Positions 1 through 5,127 of a DNA stretch of 5,185 bases are shown here, in pieces. Source of the DNA: Desulfonatronospira sp. (lineage in GTDB: Bacteria; Desulfobacterota; Desulfovibrionia; Desulfovibrionales; Desulfonatronovibrionaceae); assembly GCA_003554505.1 (NCBI GenBank), contig PWGS01000082.1, forward strand, positions 1 to 5,185, given 5' to 3'. The notes under the pieces are model-generated. The model did not search any database, was not told the origin of the DNA, and saw nothing but the letters and a program-made list of their open reading frames with translations. The translations under genes were made by a program, and so were the position numbers. Positions within the stretch are counted from its first letter, which is position 1; every line of letters begins with the position of its first letter.

Positions 1-1
1 G

Positions 2-196
2 TCTTTCTTTCCGGATGTCGAAGCTATTGGTTTTCTTTCCGGAAACGAGGAATTTTTTCTTTTGGCAAGGAAATCAAGCAATTATGAGGAGGCGTATCTT
101 AATACGGTGACGAATAATTGTACAGATTGCCCACACGAGGCGCGTGGCAGGCTCAGCCAAGAGGGAAAAGAACCGTTTCCGGATGAAAACTATTGA
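2..196 (+). CDS. C-terminal end of an unrecognised protein, cut by the left edge
   Basis: An open frame enters from the left edge and runs 64 codons to a TGA at 194-196. It has no in-frame start that must be used, so the true start lies outside the window. The visible part is mixed hydrophilic and aromatic. It includes the stretch 'SGNEEFFLLARKSSNYEEAY' and a cysteine pair in 'NNCTDCPHEARGRL', ending in 'EGKEPFPDENY'. The CxxC pair is followed by Pro-His, so it is not a CxxCH haem site; a metal-binding or redox role is possible but unproven. There is no membrane segment. The composition looks like real coding sequence: the frame is open throughout and the tail is soluble. I do not recognise the family. 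No clear terminator follows the stop. Confidence 0.55.
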   Translation, partial: SFFPDVEAIGFLSGNEEFFLLARKSSNYEEAYLNTVTNNCTDCPHEARGRLSQEGKEPFPDENY

Positions 197-480
197 GCTT
201 GGAACGAAATATATCAAGCTGCTTCTGCCGTATCAGTGTTCTGCTGTCATGGCTGTTGATGGGTTCAGAAACCTGCATGATCCAGCTGCTCTGCTGAGTA
301 AATAGCAGTCCGGTTTCAGGAATCAAGCTTGCCTTCCGGTTCTCAGGCGGGATTACAGCAGGATCTGCAGTACAGACAGACCTGTTGTGAAAAAACCATG
401 AGCGGTTACGCCAATAAATCCATGTACAGATTATGGCTTTTTGAGGTCGCCTTGATGCAGTGGTTGGGTGCTTTAAAATT
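197..480. other. Intergenic stretch between the left-edge gene and the toxin gene, no supportable gene
   Basis: These 284 bases separate the plus-strand gene end from the minus-strand toxin stop, so two converging genes meet here. A minus-strand frame of 113 codons crosses the stretch (494 down to 153), overlapping the toxin end and the antisense of the left-edge gene. Its product has no recognisable domain and its ribosome-binding site is poor. A 6-bp inverted repeat AGCTTG/CAAGCT sits just after the left-edge stop with a 13-nt loop and no T-tract, so it is a weak terminator candidate at best. An AT-rich palindrome TAAAATTTTA lies next to the toxin stop. Confidence 0.5.
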
Positions 481-873
481 TTATTCCTTGTCATCCACTT
501 CTCTTGGCTCGGTAATCAGCTTTATACCTTGAAGAACTTCTTGAAACCGTCCGAATTTTAAGGATCCGATTTTTTCTGATAGATCACTTTTAGTTACTGT
601 GAAGATTTGAGAAATATTGCCCACACTTTTTTTGGGTAAATTTGCTTCACCCTTTTTGAGCAAGACATTCCCCGGTGCAGCCGCCCTTTTAAGATTGGAC
701 GTTAAAGGACAGACAATAACGGTATTGATACGGCTGCGATTGAAAAGATTGTTTTGAATAATGACATGAGGATGCCGGTATCCTGGTTCTGATCCGGAAG
801 GCTCCGTAAGGTCTATTGATCCGGAAGGCTCCGTAAGGTCTATCCAGAATATGTCGCCTTGATTAATTACCAT
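481..873 (-). CDS. mazF: MazF/PemK-family mRNA endoribonuclease toxin with an internal 9-residue duplication
   Basis: This is a 130-aa growth-inhibiting toxin of the MazF family, which cleaves single-stranded RNA at short sequence motifs until bound by its antitoxin. Family marks are the N-terminus 'VINQGDIFWIDL', the segment 'EPGYRHPHVIIQNN' with the presumed catalytic Arg33, the strand 'INTVIVCPLTSNLKRA' with Thr58 as the presumed second catalytic residue, and the later 'LPKKSVGNISQIFTV'. The C-terminus is helical, as is usual for the fold. Residues 11-19 (IDLTEPSGS) are repeated exactly as 20-28, so the protein is nine residues longer than its relatives would be, and the extra piece lies in the loop between strands 1 and 2. 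The ATG overlaps the antitoxin stop by 7 nt (ATGGTAA) and lacks a strong Shine-Dalgarno of its own, so translational coupling is likely. Whether the duplicated toxin is active cannot be told from sequence. Confidence 0.93.
   Translation of the reverse strand: MVINQGDIFWIDLTEPSGSIDLTEPSGSEPGYRHPHVIIQNNLFNRSRINTVIVCPLTSNLKRAAAPGNVLLKKGEANLPKKSVGNISQIFTVTKSDLSEKIGSLKFGRFQEVLQGIKLITEPREVDDKE
790..843. repeat. Perfect 27-bp tandem duplication inside the toxin gene
   Basis: Positions 790-816 and 817-843 are identical, each beginning TGATCCGGAAGG and ending GGTCTAT. Because 27 is a multiple of three, the frame is kept and the protein gains one more copy of IDLTEPSGS. The lack of any mismatch points to a recent slippage or recombination event, or to a still variable repeat. 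An assembly artefact is the main alternative. Confidence 0.97.
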
Positions 874-1121
874 TGATCTTGAACCATGTTGCGATGCCTG
901 GAACGCATCGCTGCTTTAAGAGATGCTTCTTTTTCGTCTGTGACATCACTATATGCGGAGTTGATAGCATCCAGAATTTCTTTGTTTTTATGACGTTGAA
1001 TAAACTCTTTTGCCGCCAGTGAAAAAATATGACTCCGAGACGTGTTCATTTCATCGGCTAAGCTGTTGATTTGCTCAAACAATGGTTTTTCGATTGATAT
1101 TGCGGTTTTAACACTCCCCAC
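867..1121 (-). CDS. mazE: Ribbon-helix-helix antitoxin partner of the MazF toxin
   Basis: This 84-aa protein should bind DNA as a dimer through its N-terminal ribbon-helix-helix and neutralise the toxin through its C-terminal tail. The N-terminus 'VKTAISIEKPLFEQINSLA' has the alternating pattern of a CopG/MetJ-type beta strand followed by helix 1, then 'MNTSRSHIFSLAAKEFI' as turn and helix 2. Residues from about 46 to 84 are charged and probably unfolded until bound, ending in Trp84. The start is GTG at 1119-1121, chosen because AAGGAGG sits 9 nt upstream. The gene comes first in the operon and overlaps the toxin start by 7 nt, the usual order for autoregulated antitoxin-toxin pairs. This is the RHH type of MazF partner, not the AbrB-fold MazE of Escherichia coli, so the symbol is used for role only. 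Confidence 0.9.
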   Translation of the reverse strand: MGSVKTAISIEKPLFEQINSLADEMNTSRSHIFSLAAKEFIQRHKNKEILDAINSAYSDVTDEKEASLKAAMRSRHRNMVQDQW

Positions 1122-1130
1122 TTGACCACA

Positions 1131-1137
1131 CCTCCTT
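1131..1137 (-). promoter_or_regulatory. Strong ribosome-binding site of the antitoxin gene
   Basis: On the minus strand this reads AAGGAGG, nearly a full match to the anti-Shine-Dalgarno, 9 nt before the GTG start. It decides the antitoxin start. The toxin has no comparable site, which fits the usual excess of antitoxin over toxin. Confidence 0.85.
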
Positions 1138-1139
1138 TT

Positions 1140-1198
1140 AGAGAATAGTATAACCTCAGGTATGACTTATGTCAATATTTGCTACTAAATTATTCTCT
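1140..1198. promoter_or_regulatory. Candidate operator: inverted repeats around the toxin-antitoxin promoter
   Basis: AGAGAATA (1140-1147) and its exact complement TATTCTCT (1191-1198) flank the promoter, with 43 nt between them. Inside, TGAC-N4-GTCA (1163-1174) is a short palindrome overlapping the -35 box. ATGTCAAT occurs at 1169-1176 and again at 1200-1207, 31 nt apart or about three helical turns. Ribbon-helix-helix antitoxins usually bind short repeated or palindromic sites over their own promoter. Assigning these as operators is inference. Confidence 0.45.
1147..1175 (-). promoter_or_regulatory. Sigma70-type promoter of the toxin-antitoxin operon
   Basis: On the minus strand a perfect -35 box TTGACA (1170-1175) is followed after 17 nt by TATACT (1147-1152), one base from the -10 consensus. 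The predicted transcript begins around 1140, just ahead of the antitoxin ribosome-binding site. It is the best promoter match I see in the window. Confidence 0.8.
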
Positions 1199-1227
1199 CA
1201 TGTCAATCTGGAATAAAGATTTGTTCT

Positions 1228-1239
1228 CTATAGCTATAG
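1228..1239. repeat. 12-bp perfect palindrome CTATAGCTATAG
   Basis: CTATAGCTATAG is its own reverse complement and lies in the A+T-rich stretch upstream of the toxin-antitoxin promoter. It could be a binding site for a dimeric regulator, but no gene start is tied to it directly. Confidence 0.4.
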
Positions 1240-1355
1240 CAGTGAAAAAGATTTGCCAAAATTAAGACTACGTGCCCAGTGAGAAGTGTAAAGCTGTTAG
1301 AATAATCAAGCTTTCTATCGCCAGTCTTCAGAATAATTGGAAAGGATTACACAAG

Positions 1356-1377
1356 GTGCAGGGCCGGAGTCCTGCAC
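1356..1377. terminator. Hairpin between the signalling locus and the toxin-antitoxin operon
   Basis: GTGCAGG and CCTGCAC form a perfect 7-bp stem around an 8-nt loop. It lies 34 nt beyond the restored stop of the broken receiver on the minus strand, where a terminator would be expected. It lacks a run of T on either strand, so intrinsic termination is uncertain. The rest of 1176-1410 holds no gene that I can see. Confidence 0.35.
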
Positions 1378-1410
1378 GAACTAAGTGATTCAATTCATCT
1401 TGTCTGAACT

Positions 1411-1844
1411 CTACTTCCCATCCAGGACTTCCCTGATCTTAGCCAGGATTTCTCTCACCTGGTAAGGCTTTGATATAAAGTCCCTTGCTCCGGATTCCAG
1501 GGCTTCACTGCCGTGACCGTTGGCTGAATATCCGCTGGCCACCAGGACCTTGACTGATGGATGTATGGAAAGCATCTGCCTTGTGCACTCTCCCCTCCCA
1601 TGCCGGGCATGTTCAGGTCCATAAGCACCAGGTCGATCTCACCGGGCTGCTTTTTAAATATCTCCGGGGCCTGTTCCCCGCTTGCAGCATCAAGCACCTG
1701 ATAACCTGTCTCTTCCAGAAATTCCCGGGTCAGATCTCGGATCTCATCATCATCGTCCACCACCAGGATAGTTTCTGTAACATCTTGCAAGACAGCTTGT
1801 TCTGCCTGATTCTCAACAGGTTCAATGTTTCTGTTCCTGAACAA
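1411..1844 (-). pseudogene. Response-regulator receiver domain broken by a frameshift
   Basis: The N-terminal half reads 'ETILVVDDDDEIRDLTREFL' with the acidic pocket Asp30-Asp31, then 'IDLVLMDLNMPGMGG' with phospho-acceptor Asp76, and then leaves the family. The normal second half resumes in another frame from the TGC at 1585-1587: 'CTRQMLSIHPSVKVLVASGY', 'GARDFISKPYQ' with the conserved lysine, 'REILAKIREVLDGK', stop at 1411-1413. Five bases (GAGAG, 1588-1592) stand between GGG and TGC where two codons are expected. This fits a one-base deletion next to a G4 run. Unrepaired, the frame ends at 1455 in unrelated residues. The first codon is a TTG inside the kinase gene with no well-spaced ribosome-binding site, so it may never have been a separate gene. 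'GEQAPEIF' has Pro where such helices normally carry Leu or Met. Real decay and sequencing error cannot be separated here. Confidence 0.8.
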
Positions 1845-3951
1845 TCGCCTCCCGCACTTTTTCAGCCAGGTCTTTCACTGTGAATGGTTTCTGGAGAAAC
1901 TTCACATCCTCATCCAGCACCCCGTTATGAACGATGGCATTGGCCGTATAACCCGACATGTACAGGGTCTTGAGCCCGGGCCGGTTTGTGGCCATCCGTG
2001 ATGCCAGGTCGCGTCCATTCATCTCCGGCATGACCACATCGGTTATGAGCAGGGGAATTGCTCCGTCATATTCTTCGGAAAGCTGCAATGCCTCGGACGG
2101 ATTTCCAGCGATCTGAACAGTGTAGCCCAGTCTTTCAAGTATCTGCCTGGACATCTGAAGAACCCCATCTTCATCCTCGACGATCAGAACTGTCTCCGTT
2201 CCCGTGGGTACCTGCCCGTTGGACTCTATCGCAGGCTTCCAAAAGGATTCTTCCGCTTCATGTCGAGGCAGGTATATTTTAAAAGCCGTTCCCTTCCCGG
2301 ATTCACTGTAGACGTTTATAAAGCCGTTGTTCTGCTTTACGATTCCATATACCATGGCCAGGCCAAGCCCGGTTCCTTTGCCGGCTTCCTTTGTGGTAAA
2401 AAAAGGTTCAAACAGGTTTGCAAGGGCTTCCTTGTCCATGCCGCAACCGTCATCGCTCACGGCAAGCATGACGTACTGACCGGGAACAGCATAAGCATAT
2501 TGCCTGCAATAATCTTCATCAACGTCGATATTGGCTGTTTCTATCGTTATTTTGCCTGTGTCGGATATGGCGTCCCGCGAGTTAACAGCAAGGTTTGCCA
2601 TGATCTGGTCCACCTGGGATGGGTCTATCTTTACAGACCATAAATTCTGGCCGGGGCGCCATATAAGGTCAATGTTTTCCCCGATCAGGCGCTGCAGCAT
2701 CTTCAACATGCAGGAAATGGAGTCGTTCAGGTCCAATTCCACAGGGCTGACAGTCTGTTCCCGGGCAAAGGCCAAAAGCTGCCGGACGATATCGGCGGAT
2801 TTATTCCCTGCGCTATGGATCTCCTGGATCGTCTCTCTGAGGGGGTCTGACGGGTCCATCATGTCCAGGGCCATTTCAGAATAGCCGTTGATAACGGTAA
2901 GTTTGTTGTTGAAATCATGGGCCACGCCGCCTGCCAGTCGGCCTACGGACTCCATCTTCTGGGCCTGATAGAGCTGGGATTGAAGTTTGTTATGTTCCTG
3001 TTCGGCCAGTTTTTTTTCAGAAATATTGATATGTGTCCCCAATGTCAGGTTCGTCAGGGTGCCGTCCGGATAGCTAAGTGTCTTACCGCGGGACAAGATC
3101 CAGACCCAGTGCCCATCCTTGTGGCGCATCCTGAAATGCTGCTCGTACATGCCCTTTGAACCTGTATTCAAGTAATCCGTGAAAAAGGCCGGTGCCCGCT
3201 CGCGGTCTTCAGGATGCAGAAAGTCGATCCATAAGTGCTGGAGATTGTTCTGACCGGTCATGGCATAATCCTCGGGGTCATGCCCGAGCATGGTGAAATA
3301 TTCAGGACTGCCCCACAAGAAGTCAGTTTCCCGGTTATACTCCCAGGCTCCGGTATTGGAGACAGTAATGATGGAACGGTATCGCTCCTCACTCTTTCGC
3401 AGCGCCTCTTCTGCACGTATTTGCTCTGCCTCACCTTTTCTACGCATAGATATCGTGCGGAAAGCCATGGCTCCCGCAGCGAATATTCCTGCCAGCCATA
3501 TTACTCCGTGGCCCATAAGCAGGGTCTTCTGCCTGGATCGCAGATGCGTATAATACGGGGCCGCCTTCGCAGAAACACTGATACCGCCCCGGACATCCCC
3601 AACCTCATATCCCTGGTGACCGTGGCAACGCAGGCATGACTGCTCGGTAAAGAATGGCTTCATGTATCTGAAATAGGGTTCACCTTTAATTTCCGTATGG
3701 GCCAGATAAGGATTCGGGGGCGTGTGATCGCTGATGGGAACATAGACTCCACCATGCCTGGACGCCCACAAACGATAGACGACATCCTTGTCGAAGCTCA
3801 ACTTGAGATTGTTGAATGCCAGGGCATGAAGCCTTTCCTCCTGCTGATGGAAATTCCAGAACAGACTCACAACAATAGCAATGGTCCATAGGAGCGCGAT
3901 CAACCAGTAATTTCGTTTCAACACACCAATATCACCGGCTTTTGCTTTCAT
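1822..3951 (-). CDS. Membrane hybrid histidine kinase with periplasmic c-type haem (Tll0287-like) sensor domain
   Basis: This is a 709-aa sensor kinase. From the ATG at 3949-3951, TM1 spans about residues 15-33. A periplasmic Tll0287-like (DUF3365-type) domain follows to about 140, with 'SCLRCHG' providing Cys106, Cys109 and His110 for covalent haem. TM2 is about 143-164 and a PAS domain about 185-316. HisKA has phospho-acceptor His345 in 'AHDFNN'; HATPase has Asn453/Asn457, 'DDGCGMD' at 500-506, 'LFEPFFTT' at 513-520 and 'GKGTGLGLA'. The C-terminal receiver has Glu592/Asp593, Asp638 in 'LITDVVMPEMNG', Ser666 and Lys688. Family knowledge suggests redox or gas sensing at haem, autophosphorylation, then intramolecular transfer to Asp638. 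All catalytic residues are present. An upstream in-frame start at 4017 has no ribosome-binding site and falls in a hairpin. A second, broken receiver follows. No DNA-binding output is visible in the window. Confidence 0.93.
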   Translation of the reverse strand: MKAKAGDIGVLKRNYWLIALLWTIAIVVSLFWNFHQQEERLHALAFNNLKLSFDKDVVYRLWASRHGGVYVPISDHTPPNPYLAHTEIKGEPYFRYMKPFFTEQSCLRCHGHQGYEVGDVRGGISVSAKAAPYYTHLRSRQKTLLMGHGVIWLAGIFAAGAMAFRTISMRRKGEAEQIRAEEALRKSEERYRSIITVSNTGAWEYNRETDFLWGSPEYFTMLGHDPEDYAMTGQNNLQHLWIDFLHPEDRERAPAFFTDYLNTGSKGMYEQHFRMRHKDGHWVWILSRGKTLSYPDGTLTNLTLGTHINISEKKLAEQEHNKLQSQLYQAQKMESVGRLAGGVAHDFNNKLTVINGYSEMALDMMDPSDPLRETIQEIHSAGNKSADIVRQLLAFAREQTVSPVELDLNDSISCMLKMLQRLIGENIDLIWRPGQNLWSVKIDPSQVDQIMANLAVNSRDAISDTGKITIETANIDVDEDYCRQYAYAVPGQYVMLAVSDDGCGMDKEALANLFEPFFTTKEAGKGTGLGLAMVYGIVKQNNGFINVYSESGKGTAFKIYLPRHEAEESFWKPAIESNGQVPTGTETVLIVEDEDGVLQMSRQILERLGYTVQIAGNPSEALQLSEEYDGAIPLLITDVVMPEMNGRDLASRMATNRPGLKTLYMSGYTANAIVHNGVLDEDVKFLQKPFTVKDLAEKVREAIVQEQKH

Positions 3952-3956
3952 TTGTT

Positions 3957-3962
3957 CTCCTT
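3957..3962 (-). promoter_or_regulatory. Ribosome-binding site that fixes the kinase start
   Basis: On the minus strand this is AAGGAG, 5 nt before the ATG at 3949-3951. It favours this start over the in-frame codon 22 residues upstream. The shorter protein then begins MKAKAGD, a short cytoplasmic lead before TM1. Confidence 0.8.
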
Positions 3963-3987
3963 CTGGGGCATGAAAACCGGCATACGC

Positions 3988-4032
3988 CATTTCGATTAAA
4001 GCCGGAATTCGAATCAAAAGCTTTTCGAAATG
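3988..4032. repeat. Imperfect inverted repeat (hairpin) in the leader of the kinase gene
   Basis: CATTTCGA (3988-3995) pairs with TCGAAATG (4025-4032), and AAAGC (3998-4002) pairs with GCTTT (4020-4024). That makes a 13-bp stem with a 2-nt bulge and a 17-nt loop. It sits about 25 nt upstream of the kinase ribosome-binding site. It could be a regulator-binding site, a leader structure, or a remnant terminator of a lost upstream gene. No good sigma70 promoter was found just upstream. Confidence 0.45.
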
Positions 4033-4066
4033 CCAGCCGGGAAGAGTCCTTGCTGCACTTCTTCAG

Positions 4067-4078
4067 CCGGCATGCCGG
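4067..4078. repeat. 12-bp palindrome CCGGCATGCCGG
   Basis: This perfect G+C-rich palindrome lies in the gene-poor stretch upstream of the kinase. It may form a small cruciform or be a protein-binding site. No T-tract follows on either strand, so it is not a typical terminator. Confidence 0.35.
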
Positions 4079-4246
4079 TGGAATTGTCTGCACCTGATTT
4101 CATGTGCTGACTTATGCGCTGCAAAAAGTCAATGACGGGTTCAATCGAACTGAAAAATTACTTCCACTCGCTCAGCTGCACATTTCTCGCTTGACCTCGA
4201 GTCCCCTGTCTTCTTAGCGACAACTATCCTTCGATTAACGCCTTGG

Positions 4247-4372
4247 CTAGATCAATTGCATCAGGCTGCTTTCAATATTTTCTTGACTCTCGCCTTTGAG
4301 CACCTGCTTTGCTGTCATATCGGAATTTCCATTGGTTCTAGGGATGTCGGCAACCACCAGAACTTTTTTCAC
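4247..4372 (-). pseudogene. Truncated N-terminus of a flavodoxin-fold / NADPH-dependent FMN reductase-like protein
   Basis: A GTG at 4370-4372 opens a 41-aa frame, stop at 4247-4249. It begins 'VKKVLVVADIPRTNGNSDMT', continuing with 'AKQVLKG'. This matches the first beta strand, the FMN-phosphate loop (usually SPRxxGN[ST]) and the first helix of NADPH-dependent FMN reductases and iron-sulfur flavoproteins. Those proteins are roughly four to five times longer. After 'LKG' the similarity stops and the frame soon ends; no continuation was found in the other frames, although 'DAIDLAKALIEG' follows briefly in one. The start overlaps the stop of the remnant upstream by GTGA, so the two were probably cotranscribed. 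It is not expected to bind flavin. The family assignment rests on this motif alone. Confidence 0.5.
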
Positions 4373-4506
4373 AGCAGATAATCTACATACATTTTGTACC
4401 GGGTCAAAAAGAATACAAAAAAGATCAGAGCCCAGCCCACGCCGGTATACATGTGCACCTGGGCCACCACCTTGCCGTTGCCGAAAATGCCTGCCAGTTT
4501 ACAACT
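4369..4506 (-). pseudogene. C-terminal remnant of an integral membrane protein
   Basis: The frame after a TAG at 4507-4509 encodes 45 residues ending at TGA 4369-4371. It reads 'KLAGIFGNGKVVAQVHMYTG', then a hydrophobic helix 'VGWALIFFVFFL', then a basic and aromatic tail 'TRYKMYVDYLL'. This is the pattern of a last transmembrane segment followed by a short cytoplasmic end, with a conserved-looking 'GKVVAQVH' before it. There is no start codon with a ribosome-binding site, and the upstream sequence is closed in this frame, so only the 3' end remains. Its stop overlaps the GTG of the flavoprotein fragment, a sign that both came from one operon. I cannot name the family. Confidence 0.45.
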
Positions 4507-4517
4507 CTATTCGGATC

Positions 4518-4531
4518 TTGACTTAAGTCAA
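4518..4531. promoter_or_regulatory. 14-bp perfect palindrome TTGACTTAAGTCAA upstream of the small gene
   Basis: TTGACTTAAGTCAA is fully self-complementary and lies 117 bp before the start at 4649. It could be an operator for that gene. It matches the toxin-antitoxin -35 region (TTGACATAAGTCA on the minus strand) at 12 of 13 positions. No well-spaced -10 box follows it, so it is not called as a promoter. Confidence 0.4.
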
Positions 4532-4636
4532 TGCATTCAGGAGCAATACAGGTATCCTGCAAGGTAACCGTGCTTATGAAACTGGCAGCAAGACATGCAG
4601 GTACTTGAAAACTTACCGTTGAATAGGAAAACAACC

Positions 4637-4642
4637 AGGAGG
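4637..4642 (+). promoter_or_regulatory. Strong ribosome-binding site of the small gene
   Basis: AGGAGG lies 6 nt before the ATG at 4649-4651. It selects this start over an in-frame ATG 54 bases upstream, which has no such site. Confidence 0.85.
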
Positions 4643-4648
4643 ACAGAT

Positions 4649-4936
4649 ATGCCGTCACTTGAAAAACATATGGAAATAAGCAGAAAACGCACTGGAAAAA
4701 CATACAGGGGAGTGCATGAATGGATGAATCAGCCTGGTTTCAGAGAAAACCGGCATGATATTACCAGAGTGCTGGAAATTGCTGAAATGTTCACCGCGCA
4801 GTACGGGAAGGAAGCAGCCCAGGAGTATGTGCAGCACCTGGCCGATGATATGAAAAGCATGTTCGGCAGTATTGCCCGGCAGACAAATGCCGCTATACAC
4901 GAAAAACTGATTTATTTCGGTGCCGAAAAGGAATAA
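4649..4936 (+). CDS. Small soluble conserved-type protein of unknown function (95 aa)
   Basis: The protein begins 'MPSLEKHMEISRKRTGKTYR' and is charged and helical throughout, with no signal peptide or membrane segment. The pattern 'LxxHxxxSxxxxGKxYxxVHEW', then 'RHDITRVLEIAEMFTAQYG' and 'EAAQEYVQHLADDM', recalls a family of about 100-residue bacterial proteins with a VHxW motif followed by RHH/RHD and a C-terminal helix. I believe this is the group labelled DUF6915 or a relative, but that label is from memory. The conserved His and Asp residues could bind metal. The start is set by AGGAGG 6 nt upstream. It stands alone, divergent from the minus-strand signalling locus. No terminator is evident in the 76 bases after its stop. 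Function unknown; coding status is well supported by the ribosome-binding site and composition. Confidence 0.8.
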   Translation: MPSLEKHMEISRKRTGKTYRGVHEWMNQPGFRENRHDITRVLEIAEMFTAQYGKEAAQEYVQHLADDMKSMFGSIARQTNAAIHEKLIYFGAEKE

Positions 4937-5012
4937 TGTGGATATGTTGCGGAGTAATCCTTTAATCCGGAAGTCTAAACAGGATGTATCTCTTGCTTGC
5001 ATTAAAATATGT

Positions 5013-5041
5013 TTGACAAGGATTGAAACAGGGGCTTATAT
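5013..5041 (+). promoter_or_regulatory. Sigma70-like promoter before the right-edge gene
   Basis: A perfect TTGACA (5013-5018) is followed after 17 nt by TTATAT (5036-5041), or after 18 nt by TATATA. Transcription would start near 5049 and give a leader of about 80 nt that includes the hairpin at 5064-5080. Confidence 0.55.
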
Positions 5042-5063
5042 AGCTATTACAATCCATATCTAA

Positions 5064-5080
5064 TGCGGGCCATGCCCGCA
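5064..5080 (+). repeat. G+C-rich hairpin in the leader of the right-edge gene
   Basis: TGCGGGC and GCCCGCA form a perfect 7-bp stem with the 3-nt loop CAT. No T-run follows on the plus strand (the sequence continues AACCCAATAAAG), so it is unlikely to terminate there. It may stabilise or regulate the leader. Confidence 0.5.
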
Positions 5081-5106
5081 ACCCAATAAAGAAAAGAGCT
5101 ATTTGA

Positions 5107-5124
5107 CAGGATTAACAGGATTAA
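5107..5124. repeat. Two tandem copies of CAGGATTAA
   Basis: CAGGATTAA occurs at 5107-5115 and 5116-5124, preceded by TTTGA. Repeats of the form 'acaggattaacaggatt' are common between genes in many environmental bacterial genomes; that is general recollection, not a search result. The second copy also supplies AGGA as a possible Shine-Dalgarno for the start at 5128. Confidence 0.6.
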
Positions 5125-5127
5125 GAG

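Noticed and set aside
153..494. 113-codon minus-strand frame downstream of the toxin
   Set aside because: It overlaps the antisense of the left-edge gene and the toxin end, has a weak ribosome-binding site and an unusual Trp/Arg/Ser/Pro-rich composition, and shows no recognisable motif. A faint likeness of its tail to the exodeoxyribonuclease VII large-subunit C-terminus is too short to use.
3952..4017. Kinase start 22 codons upstream (at 4017)
   Set aside because: There is no Shine-Dalgarno, it overlaps a hairpin, and the ATG at 3949-3951 has AAGGAG at ideal spacing.
4016..4040. Possible sigma54 promoter (GG…GC) upstream of the kinase
   Set aside because: The spacing between GG and GC is 11 rather than 10 and the flanks do not match the -24/-12 consensus.
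4014..4157. Minus-strand open frame of 47 codons (…IEPVIDFLQRISQHMKSG…) ending just before the kinase
   Set aside because: It looks somewhat protein-like but has no start with a ribosome-binding site, no recognisable family, and a length expected by chance. It could be another remnant, but the evidence is too thin.
4425..4703. 92-codon minus-strand frame antisense to the start of the small gene
   Set aside because: Its composition is Cys/Trp/Phe-rich and shadow-like. It is out of frame with the membrane-protein remnant and opposes a gene with a strong ribosome-binding site.
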